From Chthonomonas calidirosea (GTDB lineage Bacteria; Armatimonadota; Fimbriimonadia; Fimbriimonadales; Fimbriimonadaceae), in assembly GCA_945882415.1 (NCBI GenBank), contig CAMCWC010000001.1, positions 310,001-374,000 on the forward strand: a DNA stretch of 64,000 nt, in the 5' to 3' direction. Under the pieces are notes generated by a model, which saw only the letters and a program-made list of their open reading frames with translations, searched no databases and was not told the origin of the DNA. Positions 24,554-33,830 of this stretch are shown here, piece by piece. A program made the position numbers and the translations under genes. How positions within the stretch are numbered: the stretch's first letter is position 1; the number at the start of each line of letters is the position of its first letter.

Positions 24554-25524
24554 CGTGGGAACCTCTGGGGAACCACAACCTTCCCCGTCTGAGCGCTCTC
24601 AATCGCCGCCAGCGAAATCGCCAGCGCATTCACCCCGTCCCAACCGGAAACCGGCGGCGGCGTCCCATCGCGAACCGCATCCAGAAATCCTCGAATCTCC
24701 AAGTAATAAGGGTCATCAAGAGGTGCCCGCGGAGTATCACCGCGAGAGCCATCTGAAGTAGAAACCCGAAGCGCCGGCTGGTCCTTGCTGTCGAACTGAA
24801 TCAACCCCTCCGACCCCGCAACCTCCAAGGTGGTCCGGAACCCAGAAGGATCCATCCAAGTCGCCTCCACGTGCGCCACGACTCCAGAATCGAAGGTCAA
24901 AGTCGTCAGCGCATAGTCCGGCCCCGAACCCGCCTGCAATCCCACCGAGCGGCTATAGAGGTGATCCACCTCGCCAAAGGTCCACCGCAGCCAGTCGAAG
25001 TCGTGGATCGCCAAATCCAGCAAAACCCCGCCCGATCGCTCGTGGTCCATAAACCAGTCGCTGCTCCCCTTCGGTGCCGGCCCCCCACGCCGAGTCCTTG
25101 CCGCCGCCGGCCGCCCGACCTGTCCCGAAAGCACGAGATCATGTGCCTTCCGAAACTCGGGGAAGTACCGCACCACCTGCCCCGGCATCAGCGCAACCTT
25201 CGCCTTCTCCGCCGCTTCGACAAGGGAAATCGCCTCGTCCAAAGTCCGCGCAATCGGCTTCTCAACAAAAATCGGCTTCCCGACCGCAATCGCCTGCAGC
25301 CCAATCTCGGCATGAAGGTCCGTCGGCAAGCAAATGTCGATCACGTCGACGTTCTCAATCACCCGCGAAAGCTCGGTCCAGCCGTCCGCCTGATACTTCT
25401 CAATCAGCTTCTGCAGCCGCTCTTCCTTCCGGTCGAAGAAGAAGATTTCGACCCCTGGCATCTTGCGATACTGTGCCGCGTGAACGTTGCCCATTCCGCC
25501 CGCGCCGAGAATGCCGATTCGCAT
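24550..25524 (-). CDS. Gfo/Idh/MocA family oxidoreductase
   Basis: NAD(P)-dependent dehydrogenase of the glucose-fructose oxidoreductase/inositol dehydrogenase family, 324 residues. The Rossmann loop is MRIGILGAGGMGNVHA with Gly7, Gly9 and Gly12. VDVIDICLPTDLHAEIGLQA and the family motif IFVEKPIARTL (catalytic-region Lys) follow, then the C-terminal alpha/beta domain with GGVLLDLAIHDFDWLRWTFG, whose His and Asp are the usual substrate-side residues. Specific substrate unknown. The ATG at 25524 lies nine bases after the smc stop and the gene overlaps the aldo/keto reductase start, so all three probably sit on one transcript. Two redox enzymes for sugars directly downstream of smc is an unusual pairing. 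Confidence 0.92.
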   Translation of the reverse strand: MRIGILGAGGMGNVHAAQYRKMPGVEIFFFDRKEERLQKLIEKYQADGWTELSRVIENVDVIDICLPTDLHAEIGLQAIAVGKPIFVEKPIARTLDEAISLVEAAEKAKVALMPGQVVRYFPEFRKAHDLVLSGQVGRPAAARTRRGGPAPKGSSDWFMDHERSGGVLLDLAIHDFDWLRWTFGEVDHLYSRSVGLQAGSGPDYALTTLTFDSGVVAHVEATWMDPSGFRTTLEVAGSEGLIQFDSKDQPALRVSTSDGSRGDTPRAPLDDPYYLEIRGFLDAVRDGTPPPVSGWDGVNALAISLAAIESAQTGKVVVPQRFPR

Positions 25525-25533
25525 AGCGTCAGT

Positions 25534-28500
25534 TTATACGTTTGCGAACTCAGACACGAACTGCTTCGCATCGCGCAACTTCGCCGGCACCAAAGTGCTC
25601 ACGCCCGGCTCGTTCATCGTCACGCCCAGCCAAACCGGCGCCGACTCAATCGTGGTCGGGTTGTGCGTAATCACGATGAACTGCGTCTCGCCGATAAAGT
25701 CGCTCAGCAGGGCAGAGAAGCGCTCGACATTCCGCCCGTCGAGCGGCGCGTCAACTTCGTCGAGAATCACCAGCGGACTCGGCTTCACCCGAAGCAAAGC
25801 GAACAAGAATGCCGCCGCACAAAGCGACCGCTCGCCTCCGCTCAGCAACTGCAAAACCTGCTTCCGCTTGCCCGGCAGCCGAACGTCAATGTCCACGCCG
25901 CTGTCCAGCACTTGGTCCAAATTCGTAAGCACCAAGTCGCCCTCACCGCCCGGAAACACCGTCTGGAAGACCGTTCGAAACGCCGCCTGAACCTTCGTAA
26001 AGGTCGTCAAGAACCGATCCCGCGTCAGGTTATCCAGCTCAACAATCGCCGCTTCAACCTGGCCAATGCCTTCCAAAATGTCCTGCTGCTGGCCAAACAG
26101 CTCGTCATATCGAACCGTCAACCGCTCAAAGGCATCAATCGCCCCCAGGTTCACATCCCCCATCGCGCGCAACTCGCGCCGGAACCGGTTGGTCAGCGTT
26201 TGCGCATCCTCCGGAATCTCCACCGTCGCACTCAGCTCGACCGCTTCCGTCTCGCCGATGCCGTATTCCTCAAAGAGTCGCTGCAACGAGTTCGCCCTTC
26301 GACTCTCCGCACGGGCCCGAAGAATCTCGTTGTTTTGGTTCGCCGCGCTAATCGCGCTCGCATTCTCCCGCGCCGATTTCGCCTCGTCATAAACTTGCCC
26401 AAGCCGGTCCGAAAGCCCGCGCTTCAAAGCCGACTTCTCGCTCAGGTCCCGGTTCAGGTCGCCGATGATCGCCTGCATCTCTTCAATCCGAACCTCATGC
26501 AGCTCAATCTCCTTGCCCAGCCGATCCCGCAACGGGCCGATGTTGGCCATGCGGTTGGTCCGCAGGTCGTTGTCTTCTTGCGCTTGCTTCAGCCGTCGCT
26601 CCGCGCTTAGGCGGTTACCTTGCGCCTTCGACCAAGCCTGCTCGGCTTCCCGCAGGCGCACCTCGCTCTGCTCCGCATCGGCGTTCCTTCCGGCCAATGC
26701 TTTCAGCACCGAATCCCGGAGCCCGTCCAGTTCCGCCACGCTCCGTCCGGCCTTGATGTCGCCGAGAACGCCGTTCAGCGTCCCAAGCTCCCGCTCCAGC
26801 CGATCGCGCTGCTTCAGGGTCACCTGAAGCTCTTCGTTCAAAGTCTGCAAATACTGCCGCTGGTCGTTCCACTCTGCCTTCGCCGCCGACAACGGCACTT
26901 TCGCGGTCTCGAGCTCCGCCTCCAGCTTCGCAATCTCGGCGTTCCGCTTATCCGCCCGTCCGGTCTGTTGCTGAACCAAGCGCACAATCTCGCCAAGCTC
27001 ACGCTCAAGGTCTGCCAAGTCGGCCCGACGCTGGACCATGCCGTAGCTGGTGTTCTTCGTTGTTCCGCCAGTTACCGCACCGCTGCCGTGAACTACTTCA
27101 CCGTCCAGCGTGACCATTCGGCTCCAGCCCGTGGTCCGCGCCAGCCGCAAAGCATCGTCCAACTCCTCAACAATCAGCACTCGACCAAGCAGCGAGTCGA
27201 TAACCGGCCGGAACCGGGAAGGGCAGGTGACCAACTCGCTGGCTCTCCCCAAAACTCCGTGCTCAGAGGTCAGCCGCCGAAGCTCCGAGCTCGGCTCACT
27301 CGGCCGCATAAGCGGAATCGGCTGGAAAGTTGCCCGCCCCGCCCGGTTCGATTTCAGAAACTCAATCGCCGCTTTTGCATCGCGATCTTGTTCAACAATT
27401 AAGTCGTTCGCACTACCGCCAAGAGCGGTTTCGATGGCCAGCGCAACGTCGGGTTCGCATTCGATCGCCTGAGAAACCGGCGTGTATTCCGCCTGCAAAA
27501 TGCCCGACTTCGCCGCCTCAACCACCGCCCGCGTACCTTGCGCGACCCCTTCCAGGCTGGAAATCGTCGATTCAATTCCTCGAATCCGACCCTCAATCGC
27601 CGCCTTCTTCCCGAGCGCATCCCGCACCGCCAGGTCATCCGCCCGGGAGGATTGCTGAATCGCGTTGATCTGCTCTAGTCCCTTAGCCAGGCGAGATTCG
27701 ATTTCGTCAACCACCGATTTCGCTGAATCGGCTTGCCCCTGAGCGTCCGAAACCGCGGCCTCCAAGTCCGGAATCGCCGATTTGATGCCGGAAAGCTCGC
27801 GTTCAACATCCTTCCGGCGCGATGCCTGCTGGTGCGCCGCCGCTTCTGCCTTCAGGCGATCCTGCTCAATCCGCCGCGCCTCTCTCAGCTCCCTTTCGAG
27901 GGAATCCAACTCTGCCGCCAGCGCCTTCGCCTCCGCACTTGCTCCGCCCAAGGCAGCCTTGAGCTCCTTCAGCCGCTCATAAGAAGCCGTTTCCTCGTCC
28001 AGGCTCGCCGCGACCTCATGCTCCGAAGCCCGGATTCGCTCCGCAATCGTCGCCGCGTCCTCGTCCAGTGACCCCTCCTGCTCGGTGAGCGACTGCAGCC
28101 GCTGCTCGGCCAGTTTCAAATTGCTCTCCGACCGCTCAAGCGTCGTGACCGCTTCCTGCAAAGCCTCCCGGAGCGATTCGGTTTCGGTCTCCTTAACCTG
28201 CAACTCCGCCCGAACCCGCGCCGCTTCGGCGTCCAGGCTCTCGCACCTTGCCGCTTCTTCGACCGCTAACCGGCTCGACGTCTGGATCTTTGCCGCAAGC
28301 TCGCCGATCTCCCGAATCGCCTCCGCCGCTTCCCGCGCCAGGAGTCCAACCTCGACTTCCCGAAGCGACTGCGCAATGTGCTTGTATCGGTGCGCCCGCT
28401 CGGCCTCGTCGCGCAATGGACCCCGCTGCGATTCGATTTCCGAAATAATGTCGCCCACCCGGCTCAGGTGATCGTTCGCCTGCGCAAGTCGTCGCTGGCT

Positions 28501-29028
28501 CTCGACCTTTCGAGCTCGGTACCGCTGAACCCCCGCCGCCTCATCCACCCAACCGCGCCGCTCCTCCGCGCTCGCCGCCAGCGCCGCGTCGATCTCCTTC
28601 TGGCCAACAATCGCGTAGCCCGATCGCCCAAGCCCGGAGTCGGCAAGCAATTCATGGATGTCGCGCAACCGGCAACTGCGCTTGTTGATGCTGTAATCGC
28701 CATCGCCACCGCGCGTAAGTCGCCGGGTGATGACTACCTCCGCCGTATCAATCGGCAAAGATTGGTCCTCGTTATCAAAGACGAGGGTGACTTCAGCGAA
28801 TCCGACCGCCTTGCGCTTCGGGCTGCCGTTGAAAATCACGTCCTGACCCGTCGCAGCACGAAGTGACCGGGTGTTGCCTTCGCCCAAGCCCCACAAAATG
28901 GCGTCGACCAGGTTCGACTTGCCGCACCCGTTCGGGCCAACGACGGCCGTAACGTCGCCTTCGAGAGTGAATTCGGTTTTATCCGCAAAGGTCTTGAAAC
29001 CGATGATGCGGACGCGCTTCAAACGCAT
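25534..29028 (-). CDS. smc: Chromosome segregation protein SMC
   Basis: Condensin ATPase that organises and segregates the chromosome; it works as a homodimer with ScpA and ScpB. The 1164-residue protein has the Walker A loop VGPNGCGKSNLVDAI (residues 30-44) and two long coiled coils (about 165-500 and 670-1000). A hinge lies near 510-640 with GGSANDLIVEQDRDAKAAIE and VTLDGEVVHGSGAVTGG. The ABC signature LLSGGERSLCAAAFLFAL is near 1060 and Walker B LVILDEVDAPLD near 1086. Length and layout are standard. The start MRLKRVRIIGFKTFADKT matches the family. It follows a flavin reductase and trpA on the same strand with small gaps; ftsY and scpAB, common partners, are not here. Confidence 0.97.
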   Translation of the reverse strand: MRLKRVRIIGFKTFADKTEFTLEGDVTAVVGPNGCGKSNLVDAILWGLGEGNTRSLRAATGQDVIFNGSPKRKAVGFAEVTLVFDNEDQSLPIDTAEVVITRRLTRGGDGDYSINKRSCRLRDIHELLADSGLGRSGYAIVGQKEIDAALAASAEERRGWVDEAAGVQRYRARKVESQRRLAQANDHLSRVGDIISEIESQRGPLRDEAERAHRYKHIAQSLREVEVGLLAREAAEAIREIGELAAKIQTSSRLAVEEAARCESLDAEAARVRAELQVKETETESLREALQEAVTTLERSESNLKLAEQRLQSLTEQEGSLDEDAATIAERIRASEHEVAASLDEETASYERLKELKAALGGASAEAKALAAELDSLERELREARRIEQDRLKAEAAAHQQASRRKDVERELSGIKSAIPDLEAAVSDAQGQADSAKSVVDEIESRLAKGLEQINAIQQSSRADDLAVRDALGKKAAIEGRIRGIESTISSLEGVAQGTRAVVEAAKSGILQAEYTPVSQAIECEPDVALAIETALGGSANDLIVEQDRDAKAAIEFLKSNRAGRATFQPIPLMRPSEPSSELRRLTSEHGVLGRASELVTCPSRFRPVIDSLLGRVLIVEELDDALRLARTTGWSRMVTLDGEVVHGSGAVTGGTTKNTSYGMVQRRADLADLERELGEIVRLVQQQTGRADKRNAEIAKLEAELETAKVPLSAAKAEWNDQRQYLQTLNEELQVTLKQRDRLERELGTLNGVLGDIKAGRSVAELDGLRDSVLKALAGRNADAEQSEVRLREAEQAWSKAQGNRLSAERRLKQAQEDNDLRTNRMANIGPLRDRLGKEIELHEVRIEEMQAIIGDLNRDLSEKSALKRGLSDRLGQVYDEAKSARENASAISAANQNNEILRARAESRRANSLQRLFEEYGIGETEAVELSATVEIPEDAQTLTNRFRRELRAMGDVNLGAIDAFERLTVRYDELFGQQQDILEGIGQVEAAIVELDNLTRDRFLTTFTKVQAAFRTVFQTVFPGGEGDLVLTNLDQVLDSGVDIDVRLPGKRKQVLQLLSGGERSLCAAAFLFALLRVKPSPLVILDEVDAPLDGRNVERFSALLSDFIGETQFIVITHNPTTIESAPVWLGVTMNEPGVSTLVPAKLRDAKQFVSEFANV

Positions 29029-29071
29029 GCGTTATTGTGACGGCCCACGGGCAGTTTTTGGATCACTCTTA

Positions 29072-29659
29072 TTAGGGCCTCGGCAGCTCAAAGCTCTCAA
29101 CCGTGCTCAAATCCAGGTACCCAGGGCCACCCAAGCGAGCAATCAGCCCACCCCCAGCTTCTTCAAAGTGCACAATCAGAACCTCGCCAATCACATACCG
29201 CGCGGCATTGGGCCCCTGTCCATGCTCGACAACCTCGAAGAGCTGGCATTCCAAATGCACCGGACTTACGGACACACGCTCCGGCGCAATCATCGAAGAG
29301 GGAAGAGCCGCGAACTTCGTCCAAGACCACTCCGACTCGTTCGCCGGAAGACTCCGGCTCGTCTGGTTCATATCGTCTGCCATCTCTCGGGTGACCAGGT
29401 TGACCACGAACTCACCCGTCTCACGAATGTTGCGCAAGGTGTCCTTCATCAGCCCCTTGCCGGTGAGGGTTGGCGAAATCATGAGACTCGCCGGATTGCT
29501 CCCGCCAAGCATAAAGAAGCTGAATGGCGCCAAATTTGGCACCCCATCCGCCCCGATCGTAGAAACCAGAGCGATCGGCCGCGGCACCACCAAATTGGTG
29601 AGCAACTTGTATCCGTCAAGCGGAGAAATGGATTTGAGCTCAATCGACTGGTGCGCCAT
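29072..29659 (-). CDS. Flavin reductase family protein
   Basis: A 195-residue flavin reductase-like domain protein (FMN-binding split barrel). Features are YKLLTNLVVPRPIALVSTIG at the N-terminus with the P-R-P-I-A-L-V-S motif typical of this family, then PNLAPFSFFMLGGSNPASLM and GEFVVNLVTREMADDMNQTS. Such proteins bind FMN and reduce free flavin or act on small molecules; the substrate is unknown here. The ATG at 29659 lies one base beyond the trpA stop, so the two are translationally coupled. The smc gene begins 43 bases past its stop. Confidence 0.9.
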   Translation of the reverse strand: MAHQSIELKSISPLDGYKLLTNLVVPRPIALVSTIGADGVPNLAPFSFFMLGGSNPASLMISPTLTGKGLMKDTLRNIRETGEFVVNLVTREMADDMNQTSRSLPANESEWSWTKFAALPSSMIAPERVSVSPVHLECQLFEVVEHGQGPNAARYVIGEVLIVHFEEAGGGLIARLGGPGYLDLSTVESFELPRP

Positions 29660-29660
29660 C

Positions 29661-30452
29661 TCAGCCTCGCGTCGCGGCCTTTAGCTCGGCCACCGCGTCG
29701 TGAATCTCCGCCGCCCCCGCTCCGCCGTCCCACTTCTTATGCAGCAAATTTACAAGGTAAGAACCCACCACCGCGCCATCCGCGACCTGGCACACCATCC
29801 GAACATGGGTCGGGGATGAGATTCCGAATCCAACGCAAACCGGCTTATCGGTCCGCAACTTGATCGCGCTCACCAGCCCCTGAACCTCCGGCGGAGCCGC
29901 GTTCTCCGCTCCTGTCACTCCGGTCCGACTAACGGCATAAACAAACCCCGTCGACCGCGCCGCGACCTCATCCATTCGCGATTGCGTACTCGTTGGCGCA
30001 ACCAGGAAAATCGTCTCAAGCTCGTTCGCCGTACAGGCCGCGCACCACTCATCCGCCTCTTCCGGAACCAAGTCGCTAATGATCGTGCCGGTAACCCCTG
30101 CCGCCCGACTCCGTTCCGCAAAAGTCGACCATCCCATTCGCATCACCGGATTCACGTAGCCCATCGTGACAATCGGAATGTTCCGCGGAAGATCAGAAAG
30201 GGCATTCAAAATATCAATCGGCTTCGTGCCGTTATCCAAGCTCCGCTGACTGCTGGCCTGAATCGTTGGACCTTCGCCAAAAGGGTCGCTAAACGGAATT
30301 CCGATCTCAATCGCATCTGCGCCAGCCGATTCGAGGGTGCTAACAATCGCGGGAAGTTGCGACAAAGGCTGGTCACCTGCGGTGAGAAACAGAACCAGTG
30401 CCTTTTCCTGCTTCGACTTTAACTGAGAGAACCGGTCCGAGAGGGTAATCAC
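29661..30452 (-). CDS. trpA: Tryptophan synthase alpha chain (Glu in place of catalytic Asp60)
   Basis: Cleaves indole-3-glycerol phosphate to indole and glyceraldehyde 3-phosphate; the indole passes to TrpB. The 263-residue TIM barrel has LVLFLTAGDQPLSQ, DAIEIGIPFSDPFGEGPTIQ, VTMGYVNPVMRMG, GTIISDLVPEEADEW, TIFLVAPTSTQSR, GFVYAVSRTGVTGA and CVGFGISSPTHV. I chose the GTG at 30452: it gives the normal N-terminus and places the catalytic Glu exactly at 49. The partner position 60, Asp in characterised enzymes, is Glu here (GGC GAA GGT), a conservative but unusual change. A TTG at 30479 would put the start inside the T-run of the upstream terminator. trpB is not adjacent. First gene of the trpA-flavin reductase-smc run. 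Confidence 0.92.
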   Translation of the reverse strand: MITLSDRFSQLKSKQEKALVLFLTAGDQPLSQLPAIVSTLESAGADAIEIGIPFSDPFGEGPTIQASSQRSLDNGTKPIDILNALSDLPRNIPIVTMGYVNPVMRMGWSTFAERSRAAGVTGTIISDLVPEEADEWCAACTANELETIFLVAPTSTQSRMDEVAARSTGFVYAVSRTGVTGAENAAPPEVQGLVSAIKLRTDKPVCVGFGISSPTHVRMVCQVADGAVVGSYLVNLLHKKWDGGAGAAEIHDAVAELKAATRG

Positions 30453-30477
30453 CGTGTCCGAGTTTACCGGCGAGCCC

Positions 30478-30513
30478 AAAAAATCCCGCCTTCCGAAAAC
30501 TCGAAAGGCGGGA
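30478..30513 (-). terminator. Intrinsic terminator after the large secreted protein
   Basis: On the minus strand TCCCGCCTT (30513-30505) pairs with AAGGCGGGA (30492-30484) across a 12-base loop and is followed by TTTTTT (30483-30478). It begins eight bases after the stop of the gene at 30522-33713 and ends 25 bases before the trpA GTG. Confidence 0.88.
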
Positions 30514-30521
30514 GGGAGCGG

Positions 30522-33500
30522 CTAAGGAGGCGTGACCGTAACAACCGCCGCTTTCACGCTGTCCGTACCAATGGATGCGTAAATGTTGCTCGTAGCTGAG
30601 GTGCCGGTCCGAGGGAAGGTCGTAATTGTGAAGTTGACCGAGGTTGCACCCGCCGGCACCGTTACCGTCAGCGGAACCGAAGCCAAAGTTGGCTTCTGGC
30701 TACTCAACTTCACCACCAAACCACCCGCCGCCGCTGGTCCATTCAGCGTCACTGTTCCGGTCGTCGTCGTGCCGCCGATCACCGTGCTCGGCGAAATGCT
30801 CACCGTTGTTACCACGGGCCGAACCACCCTGAGCAGCTTGCCCTGCGTCCCCATCCCAGGGAGGTTGGCGTAAATGTAGAACGAGATCGGGTCTCCGTTC
30901 CGAGCCGCCGTCGGAATCGGCACGGTGATCGTGTCTGATCCCTTTGGTATGGTCACCGTCGCTGGTACCGTCGCCAGAGTCGGCTTTTGGCTCCGAAGCT
31001 CAACCACCGTGCCGCCGGTTGGGGCAGGGTAGTCAATCTTCACAACCGCACTCGACGCCGTTCCGCCCGTCACCGTAGCCGGAGAAAGAACAATACTCTT
31101 GAGGTTTCGAATCTTGATCGCAACGTACTGGCGCAGGTTGAGGACGGCAGTTCCGGCATAGACGTAAATCGTCTTCGCGGTATTTCCAATCGAAGTTACG
31201 GTGAACGTTGCGGATGTTCCACCCGCCGGAATCGTAACGGTTGCCGGAACTACCAAGTCCGTATCGGTCGCGCTTAGCCGCACGACTTGGCCCCCCACTG
31301 GCGCAGGCCCATCAATTCCCACCGTGCCCTGCGCCGACTCAAGAGTGCGCAGAACGGGGAAGGGGTGTAGGAAGTTCAGATTCCTTCGAACCACGTTGAT
31401 CGTGACCGTCTTATCTCTGTAAGTTGGGCCAGCGGTGAGGCTGAGTGGGCCCGCCGGCGCAGAAGGCAAGAAGTTAACCGGAACCGTCAATCTCGACTGC
31501 CCTTGAGGCACCACCAAAGAGGAAGGAAAGGTCACCGCTCCCGGATTACTGGAAGTCAAAGTGACCGGCACGCCGCCCGGCCCCGCAGCCGATTGTAATG
31601 TAAAGGTCACGTTCACCGTGCCGTTAACTCCAACTTCCGTTGCGCTCGCCGCAAATCCACCCACTCGTGGTGTCCGAATCTCGAACGGAGTTCGTACAAC
31701 GCCGGAAAAGTCGCTTGAGGCGATGACATCCACCGAACCGTCCGCCGCAACCGGGGACGTCCCTGCCGTGAACGAAGCCGAAGTGGCGCCGGCGGGAACC
31801 GTTACAAAAGCCGGTACCGTCATGCTTGGACTATTTGTAATCAGATTCACCCGAGCGCCTCCCGTTGGAGCTGGTGTATCCAAAGTTACTTGCCCGACGA
31901 CGTTCTTACCGCCAACCTCATACACCGAGGGGAAACTAACCGTCAATCCTCCAGAGATCCGGTCATAAATGTTCACCCAACTGGAGTTGCTGAACTCGGA
32001 AACTTGGTCCCGCCAAATACCGGCCACGAGGCGACCGGACTGGATATGGAACAACGGAACTTCGCCGCCGTACTCGTAAAATGCGAAGCCAAGCCTATCT
32101 GTGAACGTTGCCGTCGTGTCAGTGATCCGGAACAGAACCGCTTGGCCCTGATTCCAAGCATCGCCTGGGGCGGAAAATTGGTAATTCAGATCCGTGCCAA
32201 GCACATCGCCCATGAGATCCAGATAAGCGCCGAATCTATTGGTATCGACCGTTGCCATCTCTCCGCCTCCAAGATCGATCTCCTCCGGTCCGCCTTCAAA
32301 TGGGCTGGCGATCGTTTGCGAAAGGGTAAACGTGCCACCGCTCGGCGTGTAAATCCGAACCACGCCGTCGCTCTCCAACGGGAATCCAACCGCGATTCGG
32401 TTGCCGCTAACATCGGTAGACCGTGAACCTGCCGGGATAGGCACATTCGCCGCAAATGTGAGCGTAGTCGCTCCTGCGTCAAACACCGTGAGGTTGTTCC
32501 CGGCGCCAAGAACAACCACCCGATTTCCATCAAAGCCCATGCTTCGACCAAGCGACTCGCCTGTGGCCCCCATAACGGAAAACACTTCTTGCCAAACCCC
32601 GCCAACGGGCGCAAACAGATACACCTTGCCGTTGTTCAAATGGCCCGGCGCCGTAACGATCAGTCGGTTATCAACGAGTTTGAAGAATCGATTGTCTTTG
32701 GCAAAGTCACCAAACGGGTCCCCGCTCTCCGAGACCTGACCGACTTGGCTCCAGATTGAGCCCGTGCGCTCAAAGATAAACGCGGTATTTCCCGCCCCAA
32801 CGGCAAGCCGGTTCCCGTGCAAACTCACGGCACGACCAAATGGCAAAACCTGTGAAAGATCGTTCTGTCGAATCGCTTGCTGGAGAACCCAATCCGTCCC
32901 GTTGTAAACAAAGATAAAGACTTTGCCTTGGTCCGAATCAAAGAAATCATCGCGCTGCGCGCCAATCGCGACCGTAAATCCGTCCACCGCAAAAGCGGAC
33001 CCGAACAGGGTGTCAAAGGCGGGTTCGGTCGGGTGCTTCAGCTGCTTCGCAAATGCCCAGTCCGGGTCAATCTTAATTGGGTACTGAGCGTTCCGGTCAT
33101 CTATCGAGATGAAGAACCCGTCTTTCGCTGGCACAAGCTTCGCCGCAAGTCGGCGGTTCTGAGCGTCCCAGACGGTCAGATTAGAGTACGAGAATGAAGT
33201 CCCGCTAACCTGGAATCGGAGCGCCGTTTTTCCTTCCGCTTCAATCTTGTCCGCTCCCGAAACGTTGACTTTAATGAAGGCATTCCCGGTCGAGCCGGCC
33301 GGTCGGGACGAAAGCTCGAAAGCATGCCGCATCCCGTACTGCGTGTTGATGTACTGCTCATGAATTCCAGGTCGCACGAGGTTCAGCGTTGGCCAGCCGA
33401 AGCGATCTTCCGATGCAGAAACGGTTGGACTCGAGATCGCGATCTCGTTGTCGTAGCCTTGGCGTCCGATCTGTTTCGCAACTACGCTCAGCCGATGCTC

Positions 33501-33713
33501 ACCGGCCTGAACGGTCGTGACTCCGGAATCCGAAATCGTAAACTTCGAATTCGATCCCAATTGGACCGCGCGGAAACCGCCATCCAAGTTTCGCTCAAAC
33601 GCTTGCCGCGTTTGCTGCAAAGATGTAGCGAGACCCCTCTTATTTACGATCTCGGTTGCCAGCGAAGTCGCAAGACAACCCACCGTTGTAACAGCCAGCA
33701 AGAGCAGCTTCAT
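30522..33713 (-). CDS. Large secreted protein, beta-propeller-like region plus five Ig/CalX-like repeats
   Basis: Exported 1063-residue protein of unknown function. It begins MKLLLLAVTTVGCLATSLAT, a signal peptide. Residues about 220-560 hold FG-GAP-like blades (FAKQLKHPTEPAFDTLFGSA, VAIGAQRDDFFDSDQGKVF, SLHGNRLAVGAGNTAFIFER and others). From about 590 to the end there are five ~93-residue units sharing VTVPAGATSASFT-type strands and TPAPTGG or GPAPVGG turns, as in CalX-beta/Ig-like adhesin repeats; the last is TVSISPSTVIGGTTTTGTV. No anchor or sorting signal is seen at the C-terminus. It is likely a surface or matrix protein. It stands alone on its strand, with its own terminator, and diverges from rph across ~117 bases. 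Confidence 0.75.
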   Translation of the reverse strand: MKLLLLAVTTVGCLATSLATEIVNKRGLATSLQQTRQAFERNLDGGFRAVQLGSNSKFTISDSGVTTVQAGEHRLSVVAKQIGRQGYDNEIAISSPTVSASEDRFGWPTLNLVRPGIHEQYINTQYGMRHAFELSSRPAGSTGNAFIKVNVSGADKIEAEGKTALRFQVSGTSFSYSNLTVWDAQNRRLAAKLVPAKDGFFISIDDRNAQYPIKIDPDWAFAKQLKHPTEPAFDTLFGSAFAVDGFTVAIGAQRDDFFDSDQGKVFIFVYNGTDWVLQQAIRQNDLSQVLPFGRAVSLHGNRLAVGAGNTAFIFERTGSIWSQVGQVSESGDPFGDFAKDNRFFKLVDNRLIVTAPGHLNNGKVYLFAPVGGVWQEVFSVMGATGESLGRSMGFDGNRVVVLGAGNNLTVFDAGATTLTFAANVPIPAGSRSTDVSGNRIAVGFPLESDGVVRIYTPSGGTFTLSQTIASPFEGGPEEIDLGGGEMATVDTNRFGAYLDLMGDVLGTDLNYQFSAPGDAWNQGQAVLFRITDTTATFTDRLGFAFYEYGGEVPLFHIQSGRLVAGIWRDQVSEFSNSSWVNIYDRISGGLTVSFPSVYEVGGKNVVGQVTLDTPAPTGGARVNLITNSPSMTVPAFVTVPAGATSASFTAGTSPVAADGSVDVIASSDFSGVVRTPFEIRTPRVGGFAASATEVGVNGTVNVTFTLQSAAGPGGVPVTLTSSNPGAVTFPSSLVVPQGQSRLTVPVNFLPSAPAGPLSLTAGPTYRDKTVTINVVRRNLNFLHPFPVLRTLESAQGTVGIDGPAPVGGQVVRLSATDTDLVVPATVTIPAGGTSATFTVTSIGNTAKTIYVYAGTAVLNLRQYVAIKIRNLKSIVLSPATVTGGTASSAVVKIDYPAPTGGTVVELRSQKPTLATVPATVTIPKGSDTITVPIPTAARNGDPISFYIYANLPGMGTQGKLLRVVRPVVTTVSISPSTVIGGTTTTGTVTLNGPAAAGGLVVKLSSQKPTLASVPLTVTVPAGATSVNFTITTFPRTGTSATSNIYASIGTDSVKAAVVTVTPP

Positions 33714-33830
33714 ACTTACAGTCTAAGCCTTTTCCCAGACTCTGAGTAATGTATAGAGACAGTATTTTTACTGGATCATCAAGTGGGCTAGGTCCGCCGG
33801 CCGTTAGCCGCCTAGGTACTCTGGACCCTC

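Noticed and set aside
24871-26610. 580-codon plus-strand open frame across smc and the oxidoreductase
   Set aside because: Arg/Leu/Gln-rich shadow of two certain minus-strand genes, with no ribosome site or domain.
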